64,000 nt of DNA from Pseudomonadota bacterium (lineage in GTDB: Bacteria; Desulfobacterota; Desulfobulbia; Desulfobulbales; SURF-16): assembly GCA_018897105.1 (NCBI GenBank), contig JAHILF010000031.1, positions 1 to 64,000 of the forward strand, written 5' to 3'. The notes below the pieces were generated by a model that saw only the letters and a list, made by a program, of their open reading frames with translations, was not told the origin of the DNA and made no database searches. The translations under genes and the position numbers were made by a program. Shown in pieces: positions 18,240-28,508 of this stretch; within the stretch, counting starts at the first letter, position 1; each line of letters begins with the position of its first letter.

Positions 18240-19031
18240 ATGGCTTACATTACAATGAAAGAAATGCTGGTTGCCGGTCTGCACTTCGGCCACCAAACCC
18301 GTCGCTGGAATCCGAAAATGAAACCTTACATCTTCGGAGCCCGCAACAAGATCTATATCATCAACCTGGACAAGACTCTGCCCCTTTTCAATAAGGCCTA
18401 TGAGGCAGTTGTGGATAACATTACCAAAGGCGGCTCCATTCTTTTCGTCGGCACAAAACGTCAGGCGCAGGACATCGTCAAAGAGGAAGCCAACAGAGTC
18501 GGCATGCACTATATCAACCACCGCTGGCTCGGCGGCATGCTCACCAACTTCCAGACCATCAAAAAATCCGTTGACCGCATGAAATCCATCCAATCCATGA
18601 GTGACGACGGCAGCATCCATCGCTATAAGAAAAAAGAAGCGCTGGGCATGGAAAAAGAACTGGTCAAGCTTGAACGCAACCTCGGCGGCATTAAGGACAT
18701 GAAGAGTCTGCCCTCCATGATTTTCATCATTGACCCCAAAAGGGAAGACATTGCCGTTGTTGAGGCAAATCGCCTGGGAATCCCGGTAATCGCCATAGCG
18801 GACACCAACTGTGACCCGGACGGCATCAACCACCTTATTCCGGGCAACGACGATGCGATCCGCTCCATTAAACTGATCACCTCCAAGATTGCTGATGCGG
18901 TTCTCGCCGGCAAGGCCAAACGGGGCGAAGAGGTTGTTGAGACCGACGACGCCATTGCCGTAGCCATGGCGGCAGCCAATGTCGCATCAAGTGCAGGCTC
19001 TGCCGACATCCAGGCGGAAGCTGGCGAATAG
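18240..19031 (+). CDS. rpsB: 30S ribosomal protein S2
   Basis: Ribosomal protein of 263 residues. The N-terminus [20 protein letters not shown], with [13 protein letters not shown] following, and the internal [14 protein letters not shown] and DTNCDP segments are diagnostic. The ATG at 18240 with GGAG upstream is preferred over a longer frame from 18186. It opens the rpsB-tsf-pyrH-frr-uppS-cdsA-dxr-rseP-tsaB cluster. The C-terminal 30 residues are Ala/Glu-rich and variable, as in related species. Confidence 0.97.
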   Translation: MAYITMKEMLVAGLHFGHQTRRWNPKMKPYIFGARNKIYIINLDKTLPLFNKAYEAVVDNITKGGSILFVGTKRQAQDIVKEEANRVGMHYINHRWLGGMLTNFQTIKKSVDRMKSIQSMSDDGSIHRYKKKEALGMEKELVKLERNLGGIKDMKSLPSMIFIIDPKREDIAVVEANRLGIPVIAIADTNCDPDGINHLIPGNDDAIRSIKLITSKIADAVLAGKAKRGEEVVETDDAIAVAMAAANVASSAGSADIQAEAGE

Positions 19032-19096
19032 GCCGGCGTCACAGCACAGCAGCAAAGCAAAAGAATTTCATTAACGAACAGAAGGGTAACAATACA

Positions 19097-19690
19097 ATGA
19101 ATATCACCAGTCAAATGGTCAAGGAACTCCGCGACAAAACCAACGCGGGCATGATGGATTGCAAGAAGGCTCTTGCGGAAAACAATGGCGACATGGAAAA
19201 GGCCGTTGACTATCTTCGCCAGAAAGGCCTGGCGGTTGCCGCCAAAAGGGCGACCCGGGCCACCAGCGAAGGTGTCATCGAGTGCTATATCCATTCGGGC
19301 GGCAAACTCGGCGTGATGGTGGAAGTGGGCTGCGAAACGGATTTTGTCGCCAAAACAGACTCATTCCTTGAGTTTGCCAAAAATATCGCCATGCATATTG
19401 CCGCAGTCAATCCCGTGTCCATCAAAAGGGAAGACGTGCCGGAAGAACTGCTGGTCAGAGAAAAGGGCATCTACGTCAATCAGGCGGCTGACTCAGGCAA
19501 ACCCGCTAATATCGTGGAAAAAATCGTGGCCGGTAAAATTGAAAAATTCTACGCGGATGCCTGCCTGCTTGAACAGCAGTATGTCAAGAACCCCGATCTG
19601 AAGGTGCAGGATCTGCTCAACGAACTGATCGCCACTCTCGGAGAAAACATCAGCATCAAGAGATTTGCCCGTTTTCAAGTAGGCACCTGA
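19097..19690 (+). CDS. tsf: Translation elongation factor Ts
   Basis: Guanine-nucleotide exchange factor for EF-Tu, 197 residues, the short form common outside the gamma-proteobacteria. The N-terminus holds VKELRDKTNAGMMDCKKAL, followed by the conserved GVIECYIHSGGKLGVMVEVG and ETDFVAK segments. It follows rpsB by 65 bp and precedes pyrH by about 20 bp in the same operon. Confidence 0.97.
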   Translation: MNITSQMVKELRDKTNAGMMDCKKALAENNGDMEKAVDYLRQKGLAVAAKRATRATSEGVIECYIHSGGKLGVMVEVGCETDFVAKTDSFLEFAKNIAMHIAAVNPVSIKREDVPEELLVREKGIYVNQAADSGKPANIVEKIVAGKIEKFYADACLLEQQYVKNPDLKVQDLLNELIATLGENISIKRFARFQVGT

Positions 19691-19709
19691 TCAGAAGGAT
19701 TCATTGGCC

Positions 19710-20438
19710 ATGGATACTTATAAATATAAAAGAGTATTGCTGAAATTAAGCGGCGAAGCCCTGATGGGCGACGCCGCTTTCGGCATCAGCAACGATGTGC
19801 TGGCCTATGTGGCCGACGAAATCCGGGAACTGCGGGCTCTCGGCACGGAGATCGCCATTGTTATCGGCGCCGGTAATATTTTCCGCGGCGTCGCAGGCTC
19901 CTCGGCCGGCATGGACAGGGCCATGGCCGACAATATGGGCATGCTGGCCACGGTCATGAATGCCCTGGCCTTAAGCGACACCCTTGAACGGATCGATGTC
20001 AAAACCGCCGTCCTGTCAGCCATCCCCATGGAAACGGTCTGCGAGCCCTATTCCCATCGTCGTTCCCTCGAACATCTGAAAAAAGGCAATATTGTCATTT
20101 TCGCAGCCGGCACCGGCAACCCCTATTTCACCACCGACACTGCGGCGGTGCTGCGGGGCCTGGAAATCAACGCGGATATCATCTGCAAGGCCACCAGGGT
20201 TGACGGGGTGTACGACAAAGACCCGCTCATCTATGATGACGCGGTGAAATTTGACAGCCTGGGTTACGCTGAGGTCCTGAGAAGACGGCTGAAGGTCATG
20301 GATGCGGCAGCCATTTCCCTGGCCATGGACAACAACAAGACCATCCTTGTCTTAGATGTGAATATCCCCGGCAATATCAAAAAAGCCATTTGCGGGGCGA
20401 AAATCGGTACTTTAATCAGTGGAGTTGAGAATGAGTGA
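19710..20438 (+). CDS. pyrH: UMP kinase
   Basis: Hexameric bacterial UMP kinase of about 242 residues that makes UDP from UMP. Visible motifs are RVLLKLSGEALMG (phosphate-binding start), VIGAGNIFRG, and AAGTGNPYFTTDTAA. Two starts are possible: ATG at 19710 (AAGGA 10 bases upstream) and TTG at 19704 (4 bases); I give the ATG. The 3' end overlaps the frr start by 8 bp, which indicates translational coupling. Confidence 0.95.
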   Translation: MDTYKYKRVLLKLSGEALMGDAAFGISNDVLAYVADEIRELRALGTEIAIVIGAGNIFRGVAGSSAGMDRAMADNMGMLATVMNALALSDTLERIDVKTAVLSAIPMETVCEPYSHRRSLEHLKKGNIVIFAAGTGNPYFTTDTAAVLRGLEINADIICKATRVDGVYDKDPLIYDDAVKFDSLGYAEVLRRRLKVMDAAAISLAMDNNKTILVLDVNIPGNIKKAICGAKIGTLISGVENE

Positions 20439-20985
20439 AGTTCTGTTAGAAATGAAGGACAAAATGGAAAAAAGTCTGGAGGCCTTCCGCCGGGAACTGA
20501 CCACCATCCGTACCGGCCGCGCCTCCTTGTCGCTGGTTGATGGAATCAGGGTGGATTCCTACGGCTCGAAAATGCCGCTTAACCAGGTTGCCTCCATTAC
20601 CATTCCGGAAAGCAGACTGATTGTCATCCAGCCTTGGGACCCCCAGGTGCTGCCAGCCATTGATAAGGCTATCCTGGCGGCAAATATCGGCCTGACCCCG
20701 GCAAGCGACGGCAAAATGCTGCGCATTTCCATTCCCCAGCTCACCGAGGAACGCCGCAAGGAAATGGTCAAGCAGGCGAAAAAAATCGGCGAAGAATACC
20801 GGGTGGCGGTGCGCAACTGCCGACGGGACGCCATTGATCACCTGAAAAAACTCAAAAAAGACAAAGAAATCTCAGAAGACGATCTCTTCAAGTGCCAGGA
20901 CGAAGCCCAGAAAGAGACAGATGCATTCATCAAAAAAATCGATGCAATTCTAGTTGAGAAAGAAAAAGAGGTCATGGAGGTTTAA
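20431..20985 (+). CDS. frr: Ribosome recycling factor
   Basis: Protein of 185 residues that, with EF-G, splits the post-termination ribosome. The family pattern LTTIRTGRASLSLVDGIRVD, PLNQVASITIPE and RRKEMVKQAKKIGEEYRVA is complete. The ATG at 20431 (ATGAGTGA overlap with the pyrH stop) gives the usual N-terminus; the frame continues upstream to 20419 but is unlikely to be used. Confidence 0.96.
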   Translation: MSEVLLEMKDKMEKSLEAFRRELTTIRTGRASLSLVDGIRVDSYGSKMPLNQVASITIPESRLIVIQPWDPQVLPAIDKAILAANIGLTPASDGKMLRISIPQLTEERRKEMVKQAKKIGEEYRVAVRNCRRDAIDHLKKLKKDKEISEDDLFKCQDEAQKETDAFIKKIDAILVEKEKEVMEV

Positions 20986-20994
20986 CGGCCCCCA

Positions 20995-21744
20995 GTGTCG
21001 ACATCCTTGGAACTGGACACAAAAAAACTCCCGCAGCATATTGCCATCATCATGGACGGCAACGGCCGCTGGGCTCAGAGTCGCGGTCTGATGCGCCTCA
21101 TGGGGCACAAGGCAGGGGTTAAAACGGTTCAGCTGATCGTCAAAGCCGCCAGGGAAATCGGCATATCCGCCCTCACTCTTTACGCCTTTTCCTCTGAAAA
21201 CTGGAAAAGGCCGGCCACTGAGGTTTCCGGCCTCATGTCGCTGTTAAAGAGCTATCTTGAAAGCGAACTCACCTTCATGCAGGAAAACAACATTCGCCTG
21301 CACACTATCGGGCGCAAAGAGAATCTGCCCAGGGAAATCAGGGAGACATTAAGCGCCTCCATTGCCAACACCGCCGCCAACACCGGCCTTGTTCTCAATC
21401 TTGCCTTGAGTTACGGCAGCCGGGATGAAATCGTGGGTGCCGCCAGGAAGATGGCAAAACTCTGCGTTGCCGGCAAGTTGAGCCCCGAGGACATTACAGA
21501 AGCATCCTTCTCCGGCCATCTCTTCACCGCCGGGCTCCCGGATCCGGACCTCATCATCCGCACCGGTGGGGAATTCCGGCTAAGCAACTTTCTCCTCTGG
21601 CAGGCCTCCTACTCCGAAATTTTTATTACCGAAACACACTGGCCCGACTTCACCCGGGAAGATTTTATTGCTGCAATCACCACCTTTCAGAAAAGACAAA
21701 GACGTTTTGGCAGAACAGGAGACCAGGTAAGCGGAAATAATTGA
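20995..21744 (+). CDS. uppS: Undecaprenyl diphosphate synthase
   Basis: Cis-prenyltransferase of 249 residues that elongates FPP to C55-PP, the carrier lipid for peptidoglycan and O-antigen. Motifs are IAIIMDGNGRWA (catalytic Asp), YAFSSENWKRP, and IIRTGGEFRLSNFLLWQ with SEIFITETHWPDF. The GTG at 20995 is the best available start, with GGAGG 14 bases upstream, rather far. It follows frr by 9 bp. It is separated from cdsA by a 220-bp gap that holds a dispersed repeat. Confidence 0.95.
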   Translation: MSTSLELDTKKLPQHIAIIMDGNGRWAQSRGLMRLMGHKAGVKTVQLIVKAAREIGISALTLYAFSSENWKRPATEVSGLMSLLKSYLESELTFMQENNIRLHTIGRKENLPREIRETLSASIANTAANTGLVLNLALSYGSRDEIVGAARKMAKLCVAGKLSPEDITEASFSGHLFTAGLPDPDLIIRTGGEFRLSNFLLWQASYSEIFITETHWPDFTREDFIAAITTFQKRQRRFGRTGDQVSGNN

Positions 21745-21751
21745 CAGCTTC

Positions 21752-21853
21752 CGTAAGAACTGAAAATTTACCACAGAGAGCACAAAGCTAACTGACTGTA
21801 ATAAAAAATATTTCTCTGGAATCTCTGCGTACTCTGTGGTGAAAAAAGACTTT
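21752..21853. repeat. Dispersed palindromic repeat, copy A (inside the uppS-cdsA gap)
   Basis: An imperfect inverted repeat of about 100 bp with outer arms TTACCACAGAGAGCAC and TACTCTGTGGTGAAAA. Related copies occur at 28302-28412 and, split in two, at 31571-31842. All lie between genes, are flanked by ACTGAAAA on the left, and continue into GACTTTT or GACCTTT on the right. It looks like a MITE or other non-autonomous element. Its presence splits an otherwise compact essential operon. Confidence 0.65.
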
Positions 21854-21968
21854 TCCCAGTCCACCAATAATGAGGGGTCCGTAAAAGCAGGCACGCTGCA
21901 CGCCCTCTTTATTTTTAATACTCTGCGGATCCGTGTCAGATATTTTCGGCATGTGACACCAAAATGAC

Positions 21969-22766
21969 ATGAAACGAATCATTACAGGACTTATTGCCGT
22001 TGCCGCTTGGCTTGCCCTGCTCTATTCCCAGTCTTTTATTCTTTTCTGGCTGATTATTACAGCCATAAGCCTGATTGCCGCCTTGGAGTTCTTTACCATC
22101 TGCCTGCAGAATGAAGAGAAAACTCTCCGACCGCTGCTGGTGGCCATTGCCCTGCTCCCTGTCGCCGCCACCTGGTTTCAGCGGATTGATCTGGTTTATG
22201 TCTCGTTCATCGTTGCCCTTATGCTTGTTGCGGTGCTGGCGGTTTTCAAGGCCGCGCAGGTGCAGAAGCCCTTTGATCTGCTGCTCAAGGCAAGTTTCGG
22301 CACCATGTATACCGGCCTTTTCACCGCCCACCTGATTCTCTTCATGGCGCTGCCCAACGGCGCAGCCTGGCTGCTGTTTCTGACCACTATCACCGCGGCC
22401 TCCGACACCGGGGCCTATTTTTCCGGCATGTCCCTCGGCAGACACAAATTGTGCCCGTCCATCAGCCCGAAGAAAACCGTGGAAGGATTTGTCGGCGGCA
22501 TGCTGTGCGGCACCGGCTTTGCCCTGCTTATTGCCGTCTTTTTCTTTACTGATGCCAACTTGATCCGTTATGCCGCCGCAGCCCTTTTTCTTTCCGCCCT
22601 GGGCGTGGTGGGCGACCTGGTGGAGTCACTGTTAAAGCGAAGCATGGGGGTAAAGGATTCAGGCAACATACTGCCCGGCCATGGCGGCATTCTTGATCGC
22701 GCCGATTCCCTGCTGTTGACGGCTCCGGTTTTATACTATCTGGTCACATATCATCTACTCGGGTAA
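21969..22766 (+). CDS. cdsA: Phosphatidate cytidylyltransferase
   Basis: Inner-membrane enzyme of 265 residues that makes CDP-diacylglycerol from phosphatidate and CTP. It has about seven hydrophobic segments and the family signature in the C-terminal quarter, from GVVGDLVESLLKRSMGVKDS to LPGHGGILDRADSL. It lies 6 bp before dxr in the same transcript direction. Confidence 0.95.
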   Translation: MKRIITGLIAVAAWLALLYSQSFILFWLIITAISLIAALEFFTICLQNEEKTLRPLLVAIALLPVAATWFQRIDLVYVSFIVALMLVAVLAVFKAAQVQKPFDLLLKASFGTMYTGLFTAHLILFMALPNGAAWLLFLTTITAASDTGAYFSGMSLGRHKLCPSISPKKTVEGFVGGMLCGTGFALLIAVFFFTDANLIRYAAAALFLSALGVVGDLVESLLKRSMGVKDSGNILPGHGGILDRADSLLLTAPVLYYLVTYHLLG

Positions 22767-22772
22767 CAGAGA

Positions 22773-24008
22773 ATGCAGAAAAACATCTCTCTTTTAGGAT
22801 CCACCGGTTCCATCGGCCGCAACGTGCTGAAGGTTGTCCGCCAGTATCCCGGCCGTTTCCGCATCGTCGGCCTGGCCGCCGGCCGCAATATCGCCCTGCT
22901 GCGCGACCAGATCGAGTCCTTCAATCCCCTTGCCGTGTCCGTAGCCACCAGGGAACTTGCAGGCGAACTGGCCCAGAGTCTGCCCGCAGGGTGGGATGAT
23001 AAAATCTTTTACGGGCCGGAAGGCAACGAACTGGTGGCAACCATTGCCCAGGCAGATACCGTGGTCTCAGCCATTGTCGGGGCAGCAGGCCTGCTGCCCA
23101 CCCTGGCCGCCATCAAAGCAGGCAAGCATATCGCCCTGGCCAACAAGGAAACCCTGGTTATGGCCGGCGATCTGGTCATGGCCGAGGCCCGGCGCCACAA
23201 GGTTAACATTCTTCCGGTGGACAGCGAGCATAATGCCATCTTCCAGGCCCTGGCCGCCGGCCGCCGGGAGGATGTGCACAAGATCATCCTCACAGCCTCA
23301 GGCGGCCCCTTCCGTGATAAAAACGAACGGGACCTCTGGGACGTCACCCCGGAAGAGGCGTTGAATCATCCCAACTGGAGCATGGGCAATAAAATTTCCA
23401 TCGACTCCGCCACCTTGATGAACAAAGGACTTGAGGTCATCGAGGCGCGATGGCTGTTTGACATTGAGGTGGAACATATCGAAGTCCTGGTGCATCCGCA
23501 GAGTATCGTGCACTCGATGGTGGAATATCTTGACGGCTCGGTCATCGCCCAGTTGGGTGTGCCGGACATGCGCATCCCCATCACCTATGCCCTCTCCTGG
23601 CCGGAACGTCTCAAGACCGGACTTGCCCGGCTCAATCTGCCCCGGTGCATGGATCTCAGTTTCCAGCCGCCGGACTTCAAAAAATTCCCGGCCCTGAAAC
23701 TCGCCTACCACGCCTGTAAACAGGGCGGCACCATGCCGGCGATGCTCAATGCCGCCAATGAGGTGGCAGTGGCATCTTTTCTTGACAAGAAGATACGTTT
23801 CCCGGAAATTTCTCTGGTGGTGGCAGAAACATTGAACCGATTGAGCCAAAAAGAGATCAAAGACATAGAAACAATTTTAGAGGCCGACCTTGCCGCCAGG
23901 GTGCAGGCCGAATCAATTATCGAAGCATTGTGGATTAAATTCAAACAGAGGACTGGCCAGCAATATGACACTCCTGATTTACCCCCTGGCCTGAATGTCA
24001 AATTATGA
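22773..24008 (+). CDS. dxr: 1-deoxy-D-xylulose 5-phosphate reductoisomerase
   Basis: Second enzyme of the MEP isoprenoid pathway, converting DXP to MEP with NADPH; 411 residues. The NADPH site is [15 protein letters not shown] (5-19). [10 protein letters not shown] and TASGGPF and [19 protein letters not shown] carry the metal- and substrate-binding residues. [14 protein letters not shown] is typical. The gene ends with a 4-bp ATGA overlap onto rseP. Both feed membrane and envelope synthesis, as do uppS and cdsA beside it. Confidence 0.96.
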   Translation: MQKNISLLGSTGSIGRNVLKVVRQYPGRFRIVGLAAGRNIALLRDQIESFNPLAVSVATRELAGELAQSLPAGWDDKIFYGPEGNELVATIAQADTVVSAIVGAAGLLPTLAAIKAGKHIALANKETLVMAGDLVMAEARRHKVNILPVDSEHNAIFQALAAGRREDVHKIILTASGGPFRDKNERDLWDVTPEEALNHPNWSMGNKISIDSATLMNKGLEVIEARWLFDIEVEHIEVLVHPQSIVHSMVEYLDGSVIAQLGVPDMRIPITYALSWPERLKTGLARLNLPRCMDLSFQPPDFKKFPALKLAYHACKQGGTMPAMLNAANEVAVASFLDKKIRFPEISLVVAETLNRLSQKEIKDIETILEADLAARVQAESIIEALWIKFKQRTGQQYDTPDLPPGLNVKL

Positions 24009-25081
24009 ACTCCGCTATCTCCTTTATCATCGTTCTCGGCCTGCTCATTTTTGTTCATGAATTCGGTCATTTCCTTTTTGCCAAGCTCTTCGGCGTCCGG
24101 GTCCTGAAATTCTCCCTCGGCTTCGGGCCCAAGGTATTCGGCAGGAAATACGGCGACACCGAGTATCTGATCAGCGCCTTTCCCCTGGGCGGTTATGTGA
24201 AAATGACCGGGGAAAACAAGGACGAGGAAGTTTCTTTCACCGAACAGCCTTATTCCTTTGCCCACAAGCCCGTGTGGAAACGTTTTTTCATCGTGCTGGC
24301 CGGCCCTGCTTTCAATCTCTTTTTCGCGGTGGTGGTGTTCTTTACCATCTTTGCTATTGCCGGACTGCCAGTGCCCAAAGCCGGTACGGAGATCGGCGCC
24401 ATCACCGAGAACTCACCCGCGCAGGCGGCCGGGATCAAGGCCGGGGATATCATCATCTCCATCAACGGCGAAAAAACCGAAGGTTGGGAAGATGTCTCCC
24501 GGCTCATCCGGGAATCAGGCGGCAAGCCGGTGGCTCTGATCATATCCCGTGAAGGCAAAGAGATTACTACAACCGGCCAGCCGGAACGCCAGGATGTCAA
24601 AAACATCTTCGGTGAAGTGGTGGATGAACGTTTCATGCTGGGTATCTCCCGCAGCAGCGAGGTCATCTATGAAAAGGCCTCCATCCCCGAGGCCTTTGTC
24701 GCCGGCGTCAACCAGACCTGGACCTTCATCTACCTCACCATCATGGGGGTGGTGAAAATCATCGAGCGGGTGGTGCCTGCCTCCGAACTCGGCGGCCCCA
24801 TCCTCATTGCCCAGATGGCAGGACAACAGATGGAGGCCGGCTGGATCAACCTGGCCTATTTCATCGGGCTGCTCAGCGTCAACTTGGGCATCCTCAACCT
24901 CTTTCCCATCCCGGTTCTGGACGGCGGCCATCTTGTCCTCTACACCCTGGAGGCCATCCGGCGCAAACCCCTTGAACAGCAGACCCAGGAAAAACTGCAG
25001 CAACTCGGCATACTGCTGCTCGGCAGCCTGATGATCTTTGTCTTCTACAACGATATTGTCCGTATTCTCAGCAAAGGGTAA
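24005..25081 (+). CDS. rseP: Site-2 intramembrane metalloprotease RseP
   Basis: Zinc protease of 358 residues in the inner membrane, acting on anti-sigma factors and signal-peptide remnants. HEFGH (near 18-22) is the HExxH zinc site in the first membrane helix; [13 protein letters not shown] near 300 supplies the third zinc ligand Asp. One PDZ domain lies between (about 125-200; [20 protein letters not shown]), whereas the E. coli enzyme has two. Its start overlaps the dxr stop. Confidence 0.94.
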   Translation: MNSAISFIIVLGLLIFVHEFGHFLFAKLFGVRVLKFSLGFGPKVFGRKYGDTEYLISAFPLGGYVKMTGENKDEEVSFTEQPYSFAHKPVWKRFFIVLAGPAFNLFFAVVVFFTIFAIAGLPVPKAGTEIGAITENSPAQAAGIKAGDIIISINGEKTEGWEDVSRLIRESGGKPVALIISREGKEITTTGQPERQDVKNIFGEVVDERFMLGISRSSEVIYEKASIPEAFVAGVNQTWTFIYLTIMGVVKIIERVVPASELGGPILIAQMAGQQMEAGWINLAYFIGLLSVNLGILNLFPIPVLDGGHLVLYTLEAIRRKPLEQQTQEKLQQLGILLLGSLMIFVFYNDIVRILSKG

Positions 25082-25117
25082 GCGGTCTTATATGATGATT
25101 GACAATTGAGAATGTAA

Positions 25118-25855
25118 ATGGCCCCTGTCACCAAAGACCCGACCAGCCAGCCGCCCCTTATTCTGGCGGTGGAGAATTCCGGCATGTGCGGCAGTATCGC
25201 CCTGGTGAGCGGTTCCCACTGCATTGCCGAACAGAGTCTGCTGTCAACACTGACCCATTCCAAACGGCTGCTCGTTACCCTGGATCGGATCATGGCCGAA
25301 TGCCAGGTCACCTGGGAGGCCATCGACGCCATTGCCATCAGCCTGGGACCGGGCAGTTTCACCGGCCTGCGGATCGGTCTCAGCACGGTGAAAGGCCTGG
25401 CCCTGGCCACCTCCATCCCGCTGATCGGCGTCCCCACCCTTGACGGTCTGGCCAGCCAGTTCAGCTTCACGGCCATGCCGGTCTGCCCCATTCTTGATGC
25501 CAGGAAAAACGAGGTCTACACCGCTCTTTACCAATCCGGTGAGAACGGCCGCATGCAACGCCTGAGCGAATATCTCGTCATTTCCGCGGCAGAGCTTGCC
25601 GACCAGATCACCGAACCCACAGTCTTTGCCGGAGACGGCATCACGGTTCACGGCGATCTGCTGCGGGAAAAACTGGGGGATCACGCCTTTTTCGCCCCGG
25701 AACAGCTTTACTTTGCCAAGGCCTCCAGCATCGGCTTTCTTGCCCTGTCCCGCTGGCATAAACAGGAATTTCTTGATCCGGCAGGATGCACCCCGCTCTA
25801 TGTCCGCGCCTCTGACGCGGAACTTAATCTCCTCCGCAAAGCCGCCCTGTCCTGA
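25118..25855 (+). CDS. tsaB: tRNA threonylcarbamoyladenosine biosynthesis protein TsaB
   Basis: ASKHA-fold protein of 245 residues that partners TsaD in making t6A37 in ANN-decoding tRNAs. LILAVENSGMCGSIAL (phosphate loop region), SLGPGSFTGLRIGLSTVKG and PILDARKNEVYTALY are family hallmarks. It is the last gene of the rpsB cluster, 36 bp after rseP. The N-terminal extension of about 14 residues is slightly longer than usual. Confidence 0.92.
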   Translation: MAPVTKDPTSQPPLILAVENSGMCGSIALVSGSHCIAEQSLLSTLTHSKRLLVTLDRIMAECQVTWEAIDAIAISLGPGSFTGLRIGLSTVKGLALATSIPLIGVPTLDGLASQFSFTAMPVCPILDARKNEVYTALYQSGENGRMQRLSEYLVISAAELADQITEPTVFAGDGITVHGDLLREKLGDHAFFAPEQLYFAKASSIGFLALSRWHKQEFLDPAGCTPLYVRASDAELNLLRKAALS

Positions 25856-26108
25856 TACCGCGGCATGCCGCAGCACCATTCCCCTGTTTTTCAAAACTTC
25901 TTCCGCCAACTGCAAAAAATTGTAAAGTTCCCGCCCCATTGTTCCGAACAGATACGTAATTCGGCTGTTTCCGCCATGTCAGTTTTATCCTGCCGGATAT
26001 GATTTGTGTTTCACGCCAGGCGTTACCAAGTGTGCCGACATATTGCCTGCGCAATGAAATTATCAAGGATTGGCGTTGCCTTTAAGAAATCGTTGATGGA
26101 GAGAAAAA

Positions 26109-26450
26109 ATGTCTGTTCATACCCCAAATTCCGCCGGTTTTTCTGCAACAAATCTCTATAAAATGAACCTGACGTCCAACAAAGATCTGGCCCAGGACAT
26201 GAGCCAGACCCAGGAAAAAACAGCAGAAAATGGGGACTATCAGGTGCGGATCTCCGAGGAGGCCCAGCAGCTTGCCCAGCAGGCAAAAATCAGAACCGGC
26301 TCTGAGATGGCACCGCCCACTGTCCAGGAAACAGAGCCTGCCCTCAATCGTTCACGTTTTGAGATCACTACGCAGAATATGGCCGTAGCGGCACAACTGG
26401 CCGTGCAAAACAGTGCCGCAGTCAGAAATGGCATAGAAGTGGTTGCCTGA
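26109..26450 (+). CDS. Hypothetical small soluble protein
   Basis: A 113-residue protein with no recognised family. It is Gln/Ala-rich and probably helical, with YQVRISEEAQQLAQQAK in the middle, a pattern seen in small flagellum- or secretion-linked proteins, but this resemblance is weak. There is no signal peptide or membrane segment. A GGAGAG site lies 7 bases before the ATG. It stands alone between tsaB and an oppositely oriented DUF3786 gene. Confidence 0.6.
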   Translation: MSVHTPNSAGFSATNLYKMNLTSNKDLAQDMSQTQEKTAENGDYQVRISEEAQQLAQQAKIRTGSEMAPPTVQETEPALNRSRFEITTQNMAVAAQLAVQNSAAVRNGIEVVA

Positions 26451-26626
26451 AAAACGTTCAGCCGACTCTGACATCTTGCCCCCTGCTCTTGCCCGCACCC
26501 TTCTCGACAAGGACACAACCCTGCTCTGCAACATTCACACAGTGTTGTCCAATTACGATCTTACGCGGTCCGCCCTTCCTTCCCAGACATAATCGCTAAT
26601 GTAAGGGAAGGAAACAGCCACAAACT

Positions 26627-26660
26627 CGTCATTCCGGCATGTTTTCAGCCGGAATCCAGG
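26627..26660. repeat. REP-like palindrome, GTCATTCC...GGAATCCAG type, copy 1
   Basis: ATTCCGGC (26631-26638) and GCCGGAAT (26648-26655) form an 8-bp stem, within the conserved frame GTCATTCC-GGAATCCAGG. Related copies lie at 31667-31703 and 34256-34282. All are intergenic. Confidence 0.6.
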
Positions 26661-26706
26661 TTGGCTGTATCGCTCCAGTAAACGCCCGGCCGGAAAACGG
26701 CTGCGC

Positions 26707-27528
26707 TTATCCAAAAAGTTTTCCGTCCCTGCTGTGTTTGACAATCAGGCCGCGGAACATTTCCACCAGGCCCCTGCCAAGCAGGTAAATCGATTCAACA
26801 GTGATATTGTCCGCCGCAGTCCGGTCAAAGAGAATATTCAATTTTGAGGCGAAATGATCCTCCGGCGGCCAGTAATTGATCAACATGGGCAAGCCGGGTA
26901 GAGGAAAGATAACCAGCGACTGATCCGCATTGGTCACCCCTGCTGCCGGATTTGCCCCGAAGAGATGTAGAATCTCGAAAATCAGTTCCGCATGGGCATC
27001 GGCCAGTTGCCCCATTGCCTCCTCACATCGGCGGGAAAAAAACCTGTTCCAGTCCGCCGCCCCCGGCAAATCACCGAAAGCCACCCATTCACCCGACAGT
27101 TGTCTGCCCTTGCCGTGAATGATGTAGTTCAGCAGCGGAATCAGCACCCACGGGTTATTATGACATTCCGACCACATCTCCCCTGCAGCATCGATCCAGA
27201 AATCCTTGCCCAGGCAATTGATCCCCAGCCTGCCATCGCGCAATTGCACCCCCAGCCGTGCCGCGGCTTCCGGGAAATCGATCTGCCCTGCCTCCTGCTT
27301 GAGACGGGCGAGGACCTGCTGCTGCTCATCCTCCCGGGAGCTTCTTCCGCCAACAACCCCTCCCAGGGCCTGCAGCGTTTCCCGGTCAATATAGGGGCAG
27401 TCCGCCAGTTGCTTCTGTCCCTGGATTACCGCCACGGCAAAGGCCATACAGGACTGCAGCCGACATTCCCGGCAATTTGACTTTTTCAGCAGTTTGTAGA
27501 GTTCAAGCGGGTTTTTAATCTGCGTCAT
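26707..27528 (-). CDS. DUF3786 protein with N-terminal Fe-S-type Cys motif
   Basis: Probably cytoplasmic protein of about 273 residues. The N-terminus has KKSNCRECRLQSCMAFA and a later DCPYI, i.e. a C-x2-C-x4-C...C arrangement like the four-Cys [4Fe-4S] motif of the corrinoid Fe-S protein family (established for that family). The rest matches the DUF3786 domain found in anaerobes. I place the start at the ATG 27528, directly before the Fe-S motif; the frame is open to 27582. The function is unknown; an electron-transfer or corrinoid-linked role is inference. It is divergent to the Sel1-repeat gene. Confidence 0.7.
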   Translation of the reverse strand: MTQIKNPLELYKLLKKSNCRECRLQSCMAFAVAVIQGQKQLADCPYIDRETLQALGGVVGGRSSREDEQQQVLARLKQEAGQIDFPEAAARLGVQLRDGRLGINCLGKDFWIDAAGEMWSECHNNPWVLIPLLNYIIHGKGRQLSGEWVAFGDLPGAADWNRFFSRRCEEAMGQLADAHAELIFEILHLFGANPAAGVTNADQSLVIFPLPGLPMLINYWPPEDHFASKLNILFDRTAADNITVESIYLLGRGLVEMFRGLIVKHSRDGKLFG

Positions 27529-27718
27529 CCTGCGCCACCATTTCCATAAGGGACCTCTCCTTTCCGGGGTCATCACCCGCACACCACAACGATGGAGAGA
27601 TCGCGATTTTCTCTCTCAGCATTTTTGCTGTTTTCTGGTATATTCCGCTGGTTCAGAAATTGATTTGGCCTGAGCCAGATCAAAACATAAGAAAAAAAAT
27701 ACCTGCCCACAACCGCAA

Positions 27719-28270
27719 ATGAAAAAAATACCCGCTTTTTTCCCTGCCTTTATGCTGCTGCTCATGCCCTTTTTCAGCCCAAGTGCAGAAGGATTTTCCT
27801 CCGTCACCCTGCCGCAGGCTGCCTTGATCGACAAAATGACAGCTCCACCCCCCCTTCCCCTCCTGCTGGCCCAGAATGTAACGGATGATTACAGCGAGGC
27901 GATCATCTGGTATCGTCAGCGCGCCGAGCAGGGCCATGCCGACGGCCAGTATTATCTCGGCCTTATGTATGCCATGGGCAAAGGCCTGCCCAGAGATTAC
28001 AAGAAGGCGGCAATGTGGTACCGCAAGGCTGCGGAACAGGGGTATCCCGATGCCCAGTTTGACCTGGGACGCCTGTATGCCGTGGGTGAAGGAGTGGAAC
28101 AGGATCTGGTCCAGGCTTATATTCTGATCACGCTTGCCGCCAGGCAGGGGCATAAAAAAGCCCTGAGAACCAAGGACTTCATGGCAATGCAGATGTCTCC
28201 CCAGGAGATGGAAGAGGCCCAGGAACTGCTGATGCGGCTGCAGCAGAAGAGTCAAGAAGGCCATGATTGA
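27719..28270 (+). CDS. Secreted Sel1-like repeat protein
   Basis: A 183-residue protein with an N-terminal signal peptide or anchor (1-24) and at least three Sel1/TPR-like repeats: AIIWYRQRAEQGHADGQYYL, AAMWYRKAAEQGYPDAQFDL and a degenerate third with VQAYILITLAARQGH. Sel1 repeats are protein-interaction scaffolds; no partner is evident. It is transcribed alone and followed directly by a dispersed palindromic repeat. Confidence 0.8.
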   Translation: MKKIPAFFPAFMLLLMPFFSPSAEGFSSVTLPQAALIDKMTAPPPLPLLLAQNVTDDYSEAIIWYRQRAEQGHADGQYYLGLMYAMGKGLPRDYKKAAMWYRKAAEQGYPDAQFDLGRLYAVGEGVEQDLVQAYILITLAARQGHKKALRTKDFMAMQMSPQEMEEAQELLMRLQQKSQEGHD

Positions 28271-28301
28271 CAAACTTCTAAAAACTGAAAATGATGAACT
28301 C

Positions 28302-28412
28302 CTAACTACTGAAAAATTACCACGGAGAGCACAGAGCCCACAGAGATAATCAGCTATAATAAAAAAATTTCTCTGTGATCTCTGTGTGCTCCGTGGTGAA
28401 AAAAAGACTTTT
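28302..28412. repeat. Dispersed palindromic repeat, copy B
   Basis: Same family as 21752-21853. The arms are TTACCACGGAGAGCACAGAG and CTCTGTGTGCTCCGTGGTGA, the best conserved inverted repeat of the three copies, followed by GACTTTT. It lies just before the SNF2-type helicase gene and may contribute to its leader. Confidence 0.65.
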
Positions 28413-28508
28413 ATACGAGTTCATCATGATTGTCTTTTCTCAAGTTTGCCGTTATTTTGCAAGTCTTCTACCACACATCCCATTACCATCATAAATGAAG
28501 ATAAAACA